Shown here: positions 1-9,619 of the stretch, piece by piece
How positions within the stretch are numbered: position 1 is the first letter of the stretch
Layout of the letters: each line of letters begins with the position of its first letter
Origin: Bacillota bacterium
Lineage (GTDB): Bacteria; Bacillota; UBA4882; UBA8346
DNA length: 64,000 nucleotides
Direction: 5' to 3'
Assembly (NCBI GenBank): GCA_029974635.1
Contig: JARKQY010000002.1
Span: 1-64,000 of the forward strand
Program-made: the position numbers and the translations under genes
Notes under the pieces: generated by a model
Database searches by the model: none
The model's input: the letters and a program-made list of their open reading frames with translations, nothing else
What the model was told of the DNA's origin: nothing

Positions 1-1
1 G

Positions 2-2560
2 TGTTCTGAAGGAACACAAAATGTCGGCTGGATTGATGCCAATGACTGGCTGGATTACAATGTAACGGTTCAATCAACGGGGGCTTACCGGATTGATTAC
101 CGGGTAGCCAGCCCGAATACCACGGGACGGGTTGATTTCCGAATTGGCGGGACCACGCTGGCGTCCACCGCCATACCCAATACCGGCGGCTGGCAGTCAT
201 GGACCACGGTTTCGGCCAATGTTACCTTAAATGCCGGCGCTCAAACCATCCGTTTATTCGCTGGCGGCACCGGTTGGAATATCAACTGGTTCCAGGGAAT
301 CGCGGGCGGCGCTACAGCAACCCCGACGCCGACAAGAGCGGCGACAGCCACTCCCACACCGACTCGGGCAGCTACTCCGACACCGGGGAACTCGGTTAAT
401 TTGGCAGCCGGCAAGTCGATTACCGCCAATAATTATACCCTATCTTTCGTTGCGGCCAATGCCAACGACGGGAACGTGGCCACCTATTGGGAAGGAGCCG
501 CCAATTCGTATCCCAACCTGCTTACGGTAGACCTGGGTACTATGAATAACAACATCAATTCCGTTAGGGTAAAACTGAATCCGGACGCCGCATGGGCGAC
601 CAGGACGCAAACCTTATCGGTCCTTGGCAGTAATGACAATTCTACCTTTAGTACTATTGCAGGATCAGCGACTTATACTTTTAATCCGGCGTCTGCCAAT
701 ACCGTTACCATTAGCCTGTCAACTGGTTACCGTTATATCCGTTTGAGCTTTACCGCCAACAGCGGCGCTACGGCAGGGCAGGTAGCCGAGTTTGAAGTTT
801 GGGGAACCGCCGGGCCGACACCGACGCCAAGTCCTTCACCGACCCCGGGACCGACGACAACGCCGCTCCCAACTCCGATTGGCGGAAACGGAGCAACGAT
901 GCCATATTTCAAAATCGAAGCCGAATCCGCCGCGACCAACGGCACCGTGTTGACGCCCAACTTCAAACTGGGCGACTATGCCGGGGAGGCCTCCGGCCGC
1001 TCCGCCGTCTATCTCAGTGCAACCGGCCAATACGTTGAGTTTACTTTGAATAGTCCGGCCAATGCCTTCGTGCTTCGCAACGCGATTCCCAACGGCACCT
1101 CCGGTACTATCAGCGTTTATGCGGGCTCCACCAAGATCGGCACCTTCGCGGTGAACTCCAAATATGCTTATGTAAATTACGTCGACAGCGACTCCAACTC
1201 CCTGGGAAGACAAGACGGCAACGCTGCCTGGTTCTATGACGAGGCGCAACTCGGGCCGCTCAGCACGGTCTATCCGGTCGGAACCAAAATTCGTATTCAA
1301 AAGGATGCCGGCGATGTCAGTTGGATTTACGTCGACTTCCTGGAGTACGAAAATGTGGCCCCGGCGGCGTCCAATCCGGATCCAACCAGGTACATCCAGG
1401 TTTCCAGTTCCTTATCCCTGGAAACGGCGTTGAATCAATTCCAGACCGATACAACCAAGGTTGGTATCTTTATTCCGGCTGGTTCTTGGCCCTTAAACTC
1501 AAAACTGCAACTGTATGGCAGAGCCATACAAATCATCGGAGCCGGTCCCTGGTGGACCAAGCTTGTGGTTCCTCAAACCGGAATGAACCAGGATGCCGGG
1601 TTCAATATCCAGTCTTCTGCCAGCGGATCCTCCATCAAAAATCTGTCGGCTTGGGGTAACTATCAGTACCGCGTCGACGGTCCCGGTAAGTTTATCGACG
1701 GAAACGGAATGCAAAACGTTACCATCGATAACGTCTGGGTTGAACATTTCATCTGTTTATACTGGGGAGTCAGGGCCGCCAACAACACATTCAAAAACCT
1801 CCGCATCCGTAACGTTTATGCCGACGGCATCAATATGACCAACAGTTCGAACAACAATCTAATCACCAACTGCGACGCCCGGGGGACCGGCGATGACAGC
1901 TTTGCCTTGTTCAGTGCCACCGATCAAGGCGGCTCATATAATACAGGCAACACCATCTCCTATAGCACCGCCACCCTCATCCGGCGTGCGGCCGGTTTCG
2001 CGCTTTACGGGGGCTCCAACAATGTCATTAAAAATATCTACGTTGCGGATTCACTAACCTATCCCGGCATTACCATCAGCTCCTGCGGCTTCGGAATTGT
2101 CCAAAGCGGATTCCTCGCCCCCGACTCGGTTGTTGACGGAGCAACCCTCTACCGTTGCGGCGGGGACTTCTGGGGCAACGTCGGAAGCGATCCCGGCGAT
2201 CGATTCAATAACCATCAGAATTTCCCGGCCATTTGGATCTACTCCGGCGATTACACATTCCAAAACGTTCTCGTCAAGAACATCACTATCTACAATCCGG
2301 TCTATTACGGCATCATGTTCCAGACCAATTACGGTATGGGGAATTTACCCATCAACAATATACGCTTCGAAAACGTCGCCATTTATAACGCGCCGCGCTA
2401 TGGGATTAAACTGTGTCTCAAATCAGAGGGCAGTCAAGGACCACCCCTCGGAAGCGCAAGCCTCACCAATGTCGGAATTAACAATTCCGGTATTGGGGCC
2501 ATTTACGGCGTTTCCGGCAGCCCGGGCTTTACCATTACTAAATCCGGTTGCAACTGGTAA
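2..2560 (+). CDS. Secreted GH87-type alpha-1,3-glucanase (mycodextranase-like), multi-CBM, 5' end outside window
   Basis: The frame is open from base 2, so the gene begins before the window; 852 residues are visible. In order: a CBM6-like domain (to about 300), a Pro/Thr/Arg linker (about 308-395), an F5/8 type C (discoidin/CBM32-like) domain (about 400-815), a second Pro/Thr/Ser linker (about 815-890), a CBM35-like domain typical of the N-side of GH87 enzymes (about 900-1350), and a right-handed beta-helix to the end. The helix has an ADGIN Asp (codon 1823) and a GDDS Asp pair (codons 1892 and 1895), matching the three acidic residues known to be catalytic in GH87. The family hydrolyses alpha-1,3-glucan of fungal walls or dental and bacterial polysaccharide. 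An outer location is inferred from the CBMs and linkers; the signal peptide is not visible. Alternative: another beta-helix hydrolase (GH28/GH55 type), less likely given the CBM35-helix order. Confidence 0.8.
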   Translation, partial: CSEGTQNVGWIDANDWLDYNVTVQSTGAYRIDYRVASPNTTGRVDFRIGGTTLASTAIPNTGGWQSWTTVSANVTLNAGAQTIRLFAGGTGWNINWFQGIAGGATATPTPTRAATATPTPTRAATPTPGNSVNLAAGKSITANNYTLSFVAANANDGNVATYWEGAANSYPNLLTVDLGTMNNNINSVRVKLNPDAAWATRTQTLSVLGSNDNSTFSTIAGSATYTFNPASANTVTISLSTGYRYIRLSFTANSGATAGQVAEFEVWGTAGPTPTPSPSPTPGPTTTPLPTPIGGNGATMPYFKIEAESAATNGTVLTPNFKLGDYAGEASGRSAVYLSATGQYVEFTLNSPANAFVLRNAIPNGTSGTISVYAGSTKIGTFAVNSKYAYVNYVDSDSNSLGRQDGNAAWFYDEAQLGPLSTVYPVGTKIRIQKDAGDVSWIYVDFLEYENVAPAASNPDPTRYIQVSSSLSLETALNQFQTDTTKVGIFIPAGSWPLNSKLQLYGRAIQIIGAGPWWTKLVVPQTGMNQDAGFNIQSSASGSSIKNLSAWGNYQYRVDGPGKFIDGNGMQNVTIDNVWVEHFICLYWGVRAANNTFKNLRIRNVYADGINMTNSSNNNLITNCDARGTGDDSFALFSATDQGGSYNTGNTISYSTATLIRRAAGFALYGGSNNVIKNIYVADSLTYPGITISSCGFGIVQSGFLAPDSVVDGATLYRCGGDFWGNVGSDPGDRFNNHQNFPAIWIYSGDYTFQNVLVKNITIYNPVYYGIMFQTNYGMGNLPINNIRFENVAIYNAPRYGIKLCLKSEGSQGPPLGSASLTNVGINNSGIGAIYGVSGSPGFTITKSGCNW

Positions 2561-2578
2561 CATCCCTCTCTCCTTATT

Positions 2579-2621
2579 CATCAAGCTGTCCCTAAGGTTA
2601 AATCTTGGGGACAGCTTGATG
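2579..2621 (+). terminator. Hairpin terminator after GH87 gene
   Basis: Arms of 14 bases (2579-2592 and 2608-2621) pair perfectly around a 15-base loop, 18 bases after the stop codon, and T-rich sequence follows. The arms contain AGCTGTCCC/GGGACAGCT, resembling other GGCTGTCC-type hairpins in this window. Confidence 0.7.
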
Positions 2622-3564
2622 TTTGTCTTGAAATCCGTTTTTTTGATTTGAAGGATTATATTATGAAGCTGAAGTATGAAGCTGAAGGTCAAGAAAAGCT
2701 TCCTATTTACCCTTTTGGACTCCATTCCTTTTCCTCTCCCGAAAATAAGACATAAAATCCTGTATTATTTTTACCGGCTTTCATTCCAGAATGATTAGAC
2801 TTTTCAAAGAAATAGTTAAAAGTCGAAGGTTCCGGACCTCCTTTTATTCCCGGCCTTCCATAGCCGATCAGGTGATCAGGGTTGGTTTAATAAGTTTCTG
2901 AAATGTCCAAGATTTAGGCCCCCAACGTCGTGCTGGTGGTCTTCATGATGGTCCTTTTATGCCAACGGCTGTGATTCATCCAAAAATCGAAGCCGCGTGC
3001 TCGGCGTCCATGTCTCGCATATCGAGGCGGAGCATCTTGGTTTTTTATTTTGACAAAATAGCTTCACTCCGACATTGACTCCTAGGAGGGGAGTCAAGCG
3101 ACGCTTCTTTTCTTGGATGAAAAATAGCGGTCGCGCTCGGAAGCTTCTGCTAGTTGGCAGACAGAAGGCCAGGGACGGCGGCGACCCACTAAAAACCCCG
3201 GATGAATTGAAGGAAGTCCGAAACCATGGGTGTCGGCGACTTTTTGGTTGCTTTTTGGGCGCTCAAAAAGTAACTCACCGTCGAAACCGTGTACAGGCAA
3301 AGACAGACTTTCAAATTCTTTTAGTAAAGATATTTACCCAAAATTTTTTGACAGATCCAAAACCGCTAAAAAAGATACTCCAATGCACGGTTTCATTCGA
3401 TTTTAAAGGTTAAAAGAGATTATGGACTTAAGAGGTTCGATGTATCATAGATCAAAGCCTCCCAAAAGAATAAACCAGGTATATTTTCATTCCAAACGGG
3501 CAATCTCATCCTCGAAAACAGGCTGTATATAAAAAAATCACGATGGCTCCCGACAAACAGTAAG
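2622..3564. other. About 0.9 kb without a convincing gene; possible degenerate or repeat DNA
   Basis: Short open frames exist on both strands (for example 3075-3413 plus and 3094-3300 minus) but none has a ribosome binding site or a recognisable domain. There is a direct repeat of GAAGCTGAAG near 2664-2690, a perfect 8-base inverted repeat at 3075-3097 (TTGACTCC/GGAGTCAA), and complementary runs (GACTTTTTGG, CAAAAAGT) near 3237-3272. On the minus strand about 2697-2880 is open for roughly 60 codons without a start. Composition is unlike the flanking genes. I read it as decayed or repeat-type DNA; no function is claimed. Confidence 0.4.
3075..3097. repeat. Short perfect inverted repeat
   Basis: TTGACTCC at 3075-3082 is the exact reverse complement of 3090-3097, with a 7-base centre. 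It lies in the gene-free stretch and could be an element end or an operator; nothing else supports either. Confidence 0.4.
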
Positions 3565-3590
3565 AGCCGCCCTATTTGGACGGCTTTTTT
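3565..3590 (+). terminator. Plus-strand intrinsic terminator without an obvious gene
   Basis: AGCCGCCC (3565-3572) pairs with GGACGGCT (3578-3585) with one mismatch and is followed directly by TTTTTT. The T run is on the plus strand, so it does not fit the minus-strand hydratase gene ending at 3607. It implies a transcript coming from the left, yet no plus gene is evident after 2560. Confidence 0.6.
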
Positions 3591-3606
3591 ATATTCAGTT
3601 ATTTAC

Positions 3607-5961
3607 TTATTGGGCGTAATAATTGATCAGGCACCCCTTCAGGATAATTTCCCGTTCATCCGAGGAAAGGCTGGTCAAATAGAGTTTTAAAGGCGATTTG
3701 CCTTTCACACCGATAATCGTTGCTTTCACCTCGGCCGCTCCCGTTTCCACCAGCTTCCGAATCCCGGGAATAAAGATGTAGTCACCCACCGCAAAATTTA
3801 CTGCGCCTGCATCCATTGTAAACGGAAGCATTCCCCAGTTGATCAGATTGCTCCGGTAACGTTTCGTAGCATACTCAACGGCAATATTGGCCCATCCCCC
3901 CAATACCTTCTGGCAGGAAGCGGCTTGTTCCCGGGCTGAACCGTCCCCCGGCTTCACTGCATAGATAACGCTCCCCAGGCCGGTCTCGCTCATTATTTGG
4001 CGAATCCGGTCTGCATCGGATGTTCCCGCATCCACCAGCGGTACAAAGACTGACCCTAGTTGGGTCGAATATGGTTCATTGACCGTACCCTCCGCCAACA
4101 AGCGCCGCCGTTCCAATTCCAGTTGGCAAATGAACTTGGCTCTTTCAACGTATTCCGGGACTTTACGGGAGAGTGTAAATTCAGCCAGTTTCAGCGGGTT
4201 CGACCGGTACGAGGAAGTTTCTCCCGAGGGAATCAATTCATCGGTGGTGGTCACCGGATCCTGAATCACAGCGGCAACCCTTAGCAATAGATTCTCCGGC
4301 AGCGGGATCATCTGCGGCCAGTCGGCGATATTGGGACCAAATTTCAGGCTATTCTCCGGCTGTGGTTTCTTATAGCCATCATAAACCCGGTTATCATACA
4401 CTTGTTTGTTAAATGTATAAGCAATGGCAGAACTCCGGTAGTTTAATTCGGTAGCCGGAGTTAGTAATCCTCCGCTTAACGCGGTGGCAGTTATCGAGCG
4501 GGCATCCATCAAAGCCACCGATGCGATTTGATTGTTTCCGGGCTTGGAACCTTCCCGGTTCGGAAAATTACGGGTGGTATGCCGAATACTTAGCCCGTTA
4601 TTGGCCGGTACATCCCCGGCTCCAAAACAAGGACCGCAAAAAGCGGAGCGTATTGTGACCCCGGCAGTCAACAATTTATTGATGGCCCCGTTTCGGACCA
4701 GTTCCGCATAAATCGGCTGGCTGGCCGGATAAACACTTAACCAGAATTCATCATTGCCGATGGAGCTATTATCAACCAGTTGAGCCATTTCATAAATATT
4801 TTCAAAAGTTCCGCCCGAACAACCCGCAACTACGGCTTGGTCCACTTGCAGCCGGCCGCTGATAATCTTGTCCGTCAATGTAAACCGGAGCTTCGGATTT
4901 TCCAGCTGTCTTTGCCCTTCCGCTTCGACAATCTGCAGGATCTCCCGGGGATGTTGATTTAATTCCGCAATGGAATAAACGTTGCTGGGATGGAACGGCA
5001 ATGCAACCAACGGTACAATTTTACCCAAATCGATCTTAATAGCGCCATCATAATAAGCGAAACCGCCCGGGGAGAGTTTGTCATAATCCTGTGGCCGGCC
5101 GTGAGTTTTATAATATGACTCCACCTGCTCATCGGTGCACCAGATGGAAGAGAGACAAGTGGTCTCGGTGGTCATGACATCGATCCCGTTCCGGAAGTCT
5201 ACGGACAAGGAAGCAATCCCAGGGCCAACAAATTCGAGGACTTTATTTTTCACAAATCCGTTCTGAAACACGGCTTTGATAATTGCCAGGGCAACATCCT
5301 GGGGCCCCACTCCGGGAACCGGAGCACCCTCCAGATATACGGCGATGATCTCCGGATAAGCGATGTCGTAAGTCCGGTTAAGCAACTGTTTCACTAGCTC
5401 CGGTCCGCCTTCACCAATGCCCATGGTCCCCAGGGCTCCGTAACGGGTATGGCTGTCGGAACCCAGAATCATTTTTCCGCAACCGGCCATCATCTCCCGC
5501 ATATATTGGTGAATCACCGCTTGATGCGCCGGTACAAAAACACCGCCGTATTTTTTGGCCGCCGATAGTCCGAAAACATGATCATCCTCGTTAATCGTGC
5601 CTCCCACTGCACAAAGACTATTATGACAGTTGGTAAGTATGTAGGGTACTGGGAATTCCTTAAGTCCGCTGGCCCGGGCGGTTTGAACTATACCTACATA
5701 AGTTATATCGTGAGATGCCAGTGCATCGAAACGAATTTTCAAATTATGCCCATCGTTGCCGGTGTTGTGCTTGGATAAAATCTGATAAGCGATAGTTTTG
5801 GTACGGGCATTTACGGGTTCCATTTCGGAACCGGATATAGCCGACAAGTTTGCTTGCGCCAGCCGCTTGTTAACTCCATCTACGGTGATATTGCTATCAT
5901 TTTCCAACAACACCGTACCGCCAGCTAAAAATACTCCGTTTCTTCCCAGTAGCTCAACCAC
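3607..5961 (-). CDS. Aconitase-family hydratase (YbhJ-like paralogue)
   Basis: 784 residues with a GTG start preceded by TGAGGG at 6-base spacing. Features of the aconitase superfamily are clear: a [15 protein letters not shown] loop near residue 165, the first cluster Cys in an AGCSGG context, a CGPC pair for the other two [4Fe-4S] ligands, and a C-terminal swivel domain with NWGMLPF. The sequence pattern resembles the E. coli YbhJ group more than AcnA, AcnB or LeuCD, so the substrate (citrate/isocitrate or another hydroxy-acid) is not fixed. Cytoplasmic. It stands alone, with no TCA-cycle neighbours. The family assignment is secure; the exact reaction is inferred. Confidence 0.8.
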   Translation of the reverse strand: MVELLGRNGVFLAGGTVLLENDSNITVDGVNKRLAQANLSAISGSEMEPVNARTKTIAYQILSKHNTGNDGHNLKIRFDALASHDITYVGIVQTARASGLKEFPVPYILTNCHNSLCAVGGTINEDDHVFGLSAAKKYGGVFVPAHQAVIHQYMREMMAGCGKMILGSDSHTRYGALGTMGIGEGGPELVKQLLNRTYDIAYPEIIAVYLEGAPVPGVGPQDVALAIIKAVFQNGFVKNKVLEFVGPGIASLSVDFRNGIDVMTTETTCLSSIWCTDEQVESYYKTHGRPQDYDKLSPGGFAYYDGAIKIDLGKIVPLVALPFHPSNVYSIAELNQHPREILQIVEAEGQRQLENPKLRFTLTDKIISGRLQVDQAVVAGCSGGTFENIYEMAQLVDNSSIGNDEFWLSVYPASQPIYAELVRNGAINKLLTAGVTIRSAFCGPCFGAGDVPANNGLSIRHTTRNFPNREGSKPGNNQIASVALMDARSITATALSGGLLTPATELNYRSSAIAYTFNKQVYDNRVYDGYKKPQPENSLKFGPNIADWPQMIPLPENLLLRVAAVIQDPVTTTDELIPSGETSSYRSNPLKLAEFTLSRKVPEYVERAKFICQLELERRRLLAEGTVNEPYSTQLGSVFVPLVDAGTSDADRIRQIMSETGLGSVIYAVKPGDGSAREQAASCQKVLGGWANIAVEYATKRYRSNLINWGMLPFTMDAGAVNFAVGDYIFIPGIRKLVETGAAEVKATIIGVKGKSPLKLYLTSLSSDEREIILKGCLINYYAQ

Positions 5962-6123
5962 AGAAATCCCTCACTTTATGAATCATCATTTTATTGCATA
6001 ACCATTAAAACATTTACAGTTATGCCCTGTCAAGAGAATGGATCCAAGTATACAAGATTAACCTGAAATAAAACCGTTCCTCGGATAAAAACCCTTTAAT
6101 AATTGAAATAAATGCCGATATAT

Positions 6124-6171
6124 AATTATCCTCAAAAAGTTTGTTTTTTGGCAAACTTTTGCGGATAATTT
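6124..6171 (+). repeat. Long inverted repeat upstream of the 6230 gene
   Basis: The arms start with AATTATCC and end with GGATAATT and are almost perfectly complementary over about 19 bases each, with one mismatch and one bulge. The right arm runs into TTTTT on the plus strand. It could be a terminator or attenuator in the leader of the small membrane gene. Confidence 0.5.
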
Positions 6172-6175
6172 TTAC

Positions 6176-6194
6176 ATTGTAGCAATGCTACAAT
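6176..6194. promoter_or_regulatory. Perfect 19-base operator-like palindrome
   Basis: ATTGTAGCA and TGCTACAAT are exact reverse complements around a single central A, 36 bases before the ATG at 6230. Size and position fit a repressor operator. The regulator is not identified. Confidence 0.5.
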
Positions 6195-6229
6195 ATGATG
6201 ATACATATATTCTGCAATGAGGTGAGTAA

Positions 6230-6625
6230 ATGACGGATTCAAAAAATGCAAACGTCGATATGCGTTCCAGGCCGGACTTTATTGCTAAATCCATTAAATA
6301 TTATGTAATCACAGCCTGGATTTTAGGTTTGTCTGCTCTGGTTTTGACCCTTTTTACCGTTCCATCTTTTAAAGCCTTTTTAAATACTTATTTGCATCTC
6401 CGTTTACCGTTAAAGGTGGATCTAGCTTTTAACCAAATCAATTTTGGATTATTCGCGGTTACTTTTTTAGTTAGTATCACGGGGATCTGGGTGAATTCAT
6501 CCCGCAATCGCCGCCGTACCGATCGTTTTCATTCCTCACTAATTCTAATTTGTATATTGTCAGGCCTGGGAACGCTTCTATTATTGGTTTTAAATAGTAT
6601 AAACTATTTCTCCCGGTTTCGCTAA
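6230..6625 (+). CDS. Small membrane protein of unknown function
   Basis: 131 residues with an ATG start and a GAGGTGAG ribosome binding site. Three hydrophobic segments are visible, at about residues 25-47 (WILGLSALVLTLF), 70-90 (FGLFAVTFLVSITGIWV) and 102-122 (LILICILSGLGTLLLLVL), separated by a basic SSRNRRRTDR stretch. No family is recognised. It is a single-gene unit, preceded by an inverted repeat and a palindrome (6124-6194) and closed by a strong bidirectional terminator. It converges on the rhomboid-like gene at 6690. Inner-membrane location is inferred from hydrophobicity. Confidence 0.65.
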   Translation: MTDSKNANVDMRSRPDFIAKSIKYYVITAWILGLSALVLTLFTVPSFKAFLNTYLHLRLPLKVDLAFNQINFGLFAVTFLVSITGIWVNSSRNRRRTDRFHSSLILICILSGLGTLLLLVLNSINYFSRFR

Positions 6626-6670
6626 AAAAAACTGGAGGCGATGATGCGTATCATCGCCTCCAGTTTTTTT
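6624..6670. terminator. Bidirectional intrinsic terminator
   Basis: A 14-base perfect stem (6631-6644 with 6651-6664) has a 6-base loop, with an A7 run before and a T7 run after. It serves the plus gene ending at 6625 and the minus gene ending at 6690. Confidence 0.9.
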
Positions 6671-6689
6671 ATTTTACGGTTGCACTTAC

Positions 6690-7406
6690 TTATTTGATGA
6701 CTCTAAACCGTTTTCGGGCCGCTTTTTTCCCCAGTCGGTCCCGGGTTCTGCCGGATGAATAACCCTGCCGCCAGGTTCCGTACCGGTAACCTCCGGAGAA
6801 AGGTCCGTTTCCTGAAAAAAGATATACAACTGCAATTCCGCTGATGGAGGCGATTCCGTACAACAATCCGCCCAAATCCCAGGAATAATAGCTCAAAAAA
6901 ACGATGGCCGCATTAATCCAGGCAAGGATACGAGCCCGCATTGGTATAATTCCCCAAAATAACATCTCCTGATCCGGCGCAAGCTCCGCCCAGGCCCAGG
7001 TAACCCCCAAGAGAGGCAGCCACAGACCGTACACCAAACGGCCATCGGTGATCTGCAAAAAACCAACCACAGACATGGCGGTTCCGGTTGCAACAGTGGC
7101 CGTAAGGAAGAATAGACCATATTTCCGGCTCCCCCAACTCCGTTCCAAACTACCGCCTATCATCCATAACCACAATATTCCGAAGATGGCTGAGAATATA
7201 TCTCGTAACACAATTGGATAAGTGGCCAAAGTCCAGGGCAATGCAAAACCAATATTGGAATTCAGCCTTAGAAGTTCCAAAATATCCCGTAAAGGCGGTA
7301 TGAAAGAAAACAAAAAAGATAGCCCGGAAATCACGGCAATACTTTTGGTTACAGGGATATACTCCTGGTATAAAAAACGTTTTAACCGGTAACTTAACTC
7401 GCCCAA
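6690..7406 (-). CDS. Rhomboid-like membrane protein lacking catalytic residues
   Basis: 238 residues, about six hydrophobic segments. The WMIGGSLERSWGSRKYG stretch is typical of the L1 loop of rhomboid-family proteins. At the position where active rhomboid proteases carry GxSG, the sequence is GLWLPLLG, without Ser, and no suitably placed His is seen in the last helix. This points to a pseudoprotease of the iRhom/derlin type rather than an enzyme. The C-terminal tail is Gly/Arg/Lys-rich and probably cytoplasmic. It lies 73 bases downstream of the LRR gene on the same strand and may be the last gene of that group. Family call moderate; lack of activity is inferred. Confidence 0.65.
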   Translation of the reverse strand: MGELSYRLKRFLYQEYIPVTKSIAVISGLSFLFSFIPPLRDILELLRLNSNIGFALPWTLATYPIVLRDIFSAIFGILWLWMIGGSLERSWGSRKYGLFFLTATVATGTAMSVVGFLQITDGRLVYGLWLPLLGVTWAWAELAPDQEMLFWGIIPMRARILAWINAAIVFLSYYSWDLGGLLYGIASISGIAVVYLFSGNGPFSGGYRYGTWRQGYSSGRTRDRLGKKAARKRFRVIK

Positions 7407-7479
7407 AATCTTTTACAACTCCTTTGAAGATTATTATTCAACCAAGTAGCGGCAATATTCGCCTTTTTTCTAAGATATT

Positions 7480-8526
7480 CTACGGTTTAATCAAACATCC
7501 TCTGGCAATCAATTCCCGAACCACCTGGTTGGTTGCGGGTTCACCCAAAATATTCATTGGATTCCTACTAAGTTCCACGATGGCCAAATTGGGTAGTTTC
7601 AAAAAGACCCCGATCTCTTTGACTTGATTGTTTGAAAGCAGCAAAACCTTTAAATTTGTCATCTCCGCCAAACTGGAAATATCGGAAACCAGATTGTTGG
7701 AGAGATCCAAGTCTTCCAGATTCAGTAATCTCCTTAACATACTGATATCCGTAATTTGATTGGTTCCGATATGGAGTAGACGCAAATTTTTCAACCGCAC
7801 CAGCGCTCCAATCTCCTGGATCTCGTTACAATTGATCCATAACCGTTCCAGATTGATCAGCCCGGCTATGGCGCTAATATCGCCAATGGAATTTCGGGAC
7901 AGCGACAATACCTTCAATTTAGTTAATTTACTTAAGGCGCTGATGTCTGTAACCTGGTTTCCGCTCAAATGAAGCTCTTCCAGTTCCTTTAAACCCGCCA
8001 ACGGTTCAATATCTTTAATCTGATTATAGGACAGCACCAAATCCCTAAGATTTGTTAACTCAGCCAGGAGATCGATTTTGGTAATTTGATTCCGTCCCAG
8101 GTGCAGTTTACGAAGCTCTGTGAGCCCTCCTAAATCAGTAATTTTAATGATTGCATTATGCGATAAATTAATGGCTTCAAGATTCAGATTATTCTTAAGA
8201 GGTGTTACACCGCCAATCCGGTTCCCCATGGCGTTTAATTCCCGTAAAGCAAAAAGTTGCTCGATACCCCGGACCGACTTTATCTTGAGACGCGATGCAT
8301 TCAAAACACGTAAATCCCCGATATCGGCAGGCGAAATTACCCCCTCGGTTTTATTAAGGGCGTTTCGTACAGCGGTATCAAATTGGGAATCTTCGAAATC
8401 TAGAGGTTTGAACGAAATGTTATTGGCGATAGCCAGCCCCCGGACGGATAAATCAGAAGTATTTACAGACTTTTTACGGGTATTCGGTGTTAGGACCTCA
8501 AACTGTTTTTTTGATCTCCCAACCAT
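7480..8526 (-). CDS. Leucine-rich repeat protein (SDS22/internalin-like repeats)
   Basis: 348 residues. After about 75 N-terminal residues without repeats, some eleven to twelve 22-residue leucine-rich repeats run to the end, with the consensus LxxLxxLxLSxNxIxDIxxL (for example LEELHLSGNQVTDISAL and LEDLDLSNNLVSDISSL). No signal peptide or transmembrane segment is visible, so a cytoplasmic protein-interaction scaffold is likely. It begins 24 bases after the J-domain gene stops and is probably co-transcribed with it. The repeat class is certain; the partner is unknown. Confidence 0.85.
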   Translation of the reverse strand: MVGRSKKQFEVLTPNTRKKSVNTSDLSVRGLAIANNISFKPLDFEDSQFDTAVRNALNKTEGVISPADIGDLRVLNASRLKIKSVRGIEQLFALRELNAMGNRIGGVTPLKNNLNLEAINLSHNAIIKITDLGGLTELRKLHLGRNQITKIDLLAELTNLRDLVLSYNQIKDIEPLAGLKELEELHLSGNQVTDISALSKLTKLKVLSLSRNSIGDISAIAGLINLERLWINCNEIQEIGALVRLKNLRLLHIGTNQITDISMLRRLLNLEDLDLSNNLVSDISSLAEMTNLKVLLLSNNQVKEIGVFLKLPNLAIVELSRNPMNILGEPATNQVVRELIARGCLIKP

Positions 8527-8550
8527 CAGTTCTCTCCCGGATGTATTATT

Positions 8551-9360
8551 CTAACTACACGCCACAGTCTCCCGTAACAAAACATTGTGTAAGCGTTGTT
8601 CCGCTTCGACGATTTGCTGGCTTAAAAAAACGGCCATTTCCGCAAGGAGATCCCTGCCTTCCGCTTCCGCAACTTCCACCTTATACTTCAATTGATACAA
8701 AGAGGACTCCTTTAATCTTTGAAGTTCAATATCGATAGATCTCAACCGCATTTTTACCTGGGCAATTTTACGAATCACCCGTACCAGTCTGGCGCCGCAT
8801 TCATTCCCCGCAACCGATTCCGGACTGCTTTCCCACTGGCGTAAAATTCCCTGCAGCCGGACTTCATCACCATCTTCATAGGCCTGGTTTGCTTCCGCCA
8901 TTAGTTTTTGTTGATGTTCGCGCTGTTTTTCATCAGTCGCCAAATCCGGATGAATCCGTTTGGCAATCTCCCGGTAAAGTTTTTTAAGGTTCTCCGTGGG
9001 CTTAAAATCGTAATTCCTATTTTTATCGGCGGTTTCATTGTTTAGCCGGGCGGATTTGGCCGCTTGCGCAGATTCTTCAGCCTGACTCCGGGCTTCCACC
9101 GCTTTTTGACGGGCCTCCCGGTTCCCAGGATAAAGCCTGGCCAACTTTTCGGCAATTTTGGCTTCGATCTCATCATACCGGGAATAAAGCCCACCCAATA
9201 CCGCCATGTACCGCCCTTGAAAAAGATGCAATTCCGCGTGAAGAGTGGCCAAATCAAGCTCTCTTTGCGCTAGTAAGGCTTCGTACCGGGTTAACTCCAC
9301 CTGTTTTTTCTTGAGTTCCCACTCTTCCGGCAAAACTTGACGAACAACTTCGCTGCCCAT
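8551..9360 (-). CDS. Coiled-coil protein with a J-domain-like HPD motif
   Basis: 269 residues, ATG with a GAGGTGACC ribosome binding site. Residues about 15-100 are a charged coiled coil. Around 125-175 comes a J-domain-like segment, LKKLYREIAKRIHPDLATD, with the HPD tripeptide that stimulates Hsp70 ATPase, followed by a QKLMAEANQAYEDGDE helix. Residues about 195-260 are coiled again. The canonical DnaJ Gly/Phe and zinc domains are absent. Proteins of this layout occur in several bacterial phyla; their role is not known to me. It is likely in an operon with the LRR gene downstream and perhaps the coiled-coil gene upstream. A link to DnaK is inferred only from HPD. Confidence 0.75.
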   Translation of the reverse strand: MGSEVVRQVLPEEWELKKKQVELTRYEALLAQRELDLATLHAELHLFQGRYMAVLGGLYSRYDEIEAKIAEKLARLYPGNREARQKAVEARSQAEESAQAAKSARLNNETADKNRNYDFKPTENLKKLYREIAKRIHPDLATDEKQREHQQKLMAEANQAYEDGDEVRLQGILRQWESSPESVAGNECGARLVRVIRKIAQVKMRLRSIDIELQRLKESSLYQLKYKVEVAEAEGRDLLAEMAVFLSQQIVEAEQRLHNVLLRETVACS

Positions 9361-9619
9361 CCCTGGTCACCTCTACCCTAAAATAGAATCGGAACCGCTT
9401 TTCAGGTCATAACTCACCAAACCACTTGTTTGCGTTATAAGTATCGGCTGCAAATATTCCAAACTTAACTTTCTTTTGGGGGATTTGGCCGAAAATTTTA
9501 AAACAACGGAGGTAATCTGAGAAAAGGCGGAGGGTAAAAAGAAACGCCTGACCAATCATTCGATTAAAACGATTATTATTTTTGAAGCATGGATAATTAA
9601 GTAAATTACCGGCTTCGGC

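Noticed and set aside
241-429. Val/Gly-rich minus frame at the start of the window
   Set aside because: Antisense of the Thr/Pro/Arg linker in the GH87 gene.
3075-3413. 112-aa plus-strand open frame
   Set aside because: No ribosome binding site, Arg/Lys-rich low-quality sequence, and an inverted repeat sits on its start. Treated as spurious.
9373-9555. 60-aa minus open frame between the coiled-coil and J-domain genes
   Set aside because: No ribosome binding site and no recognisable domain; it may be a remnant, but the evidence is too thin to annotate.
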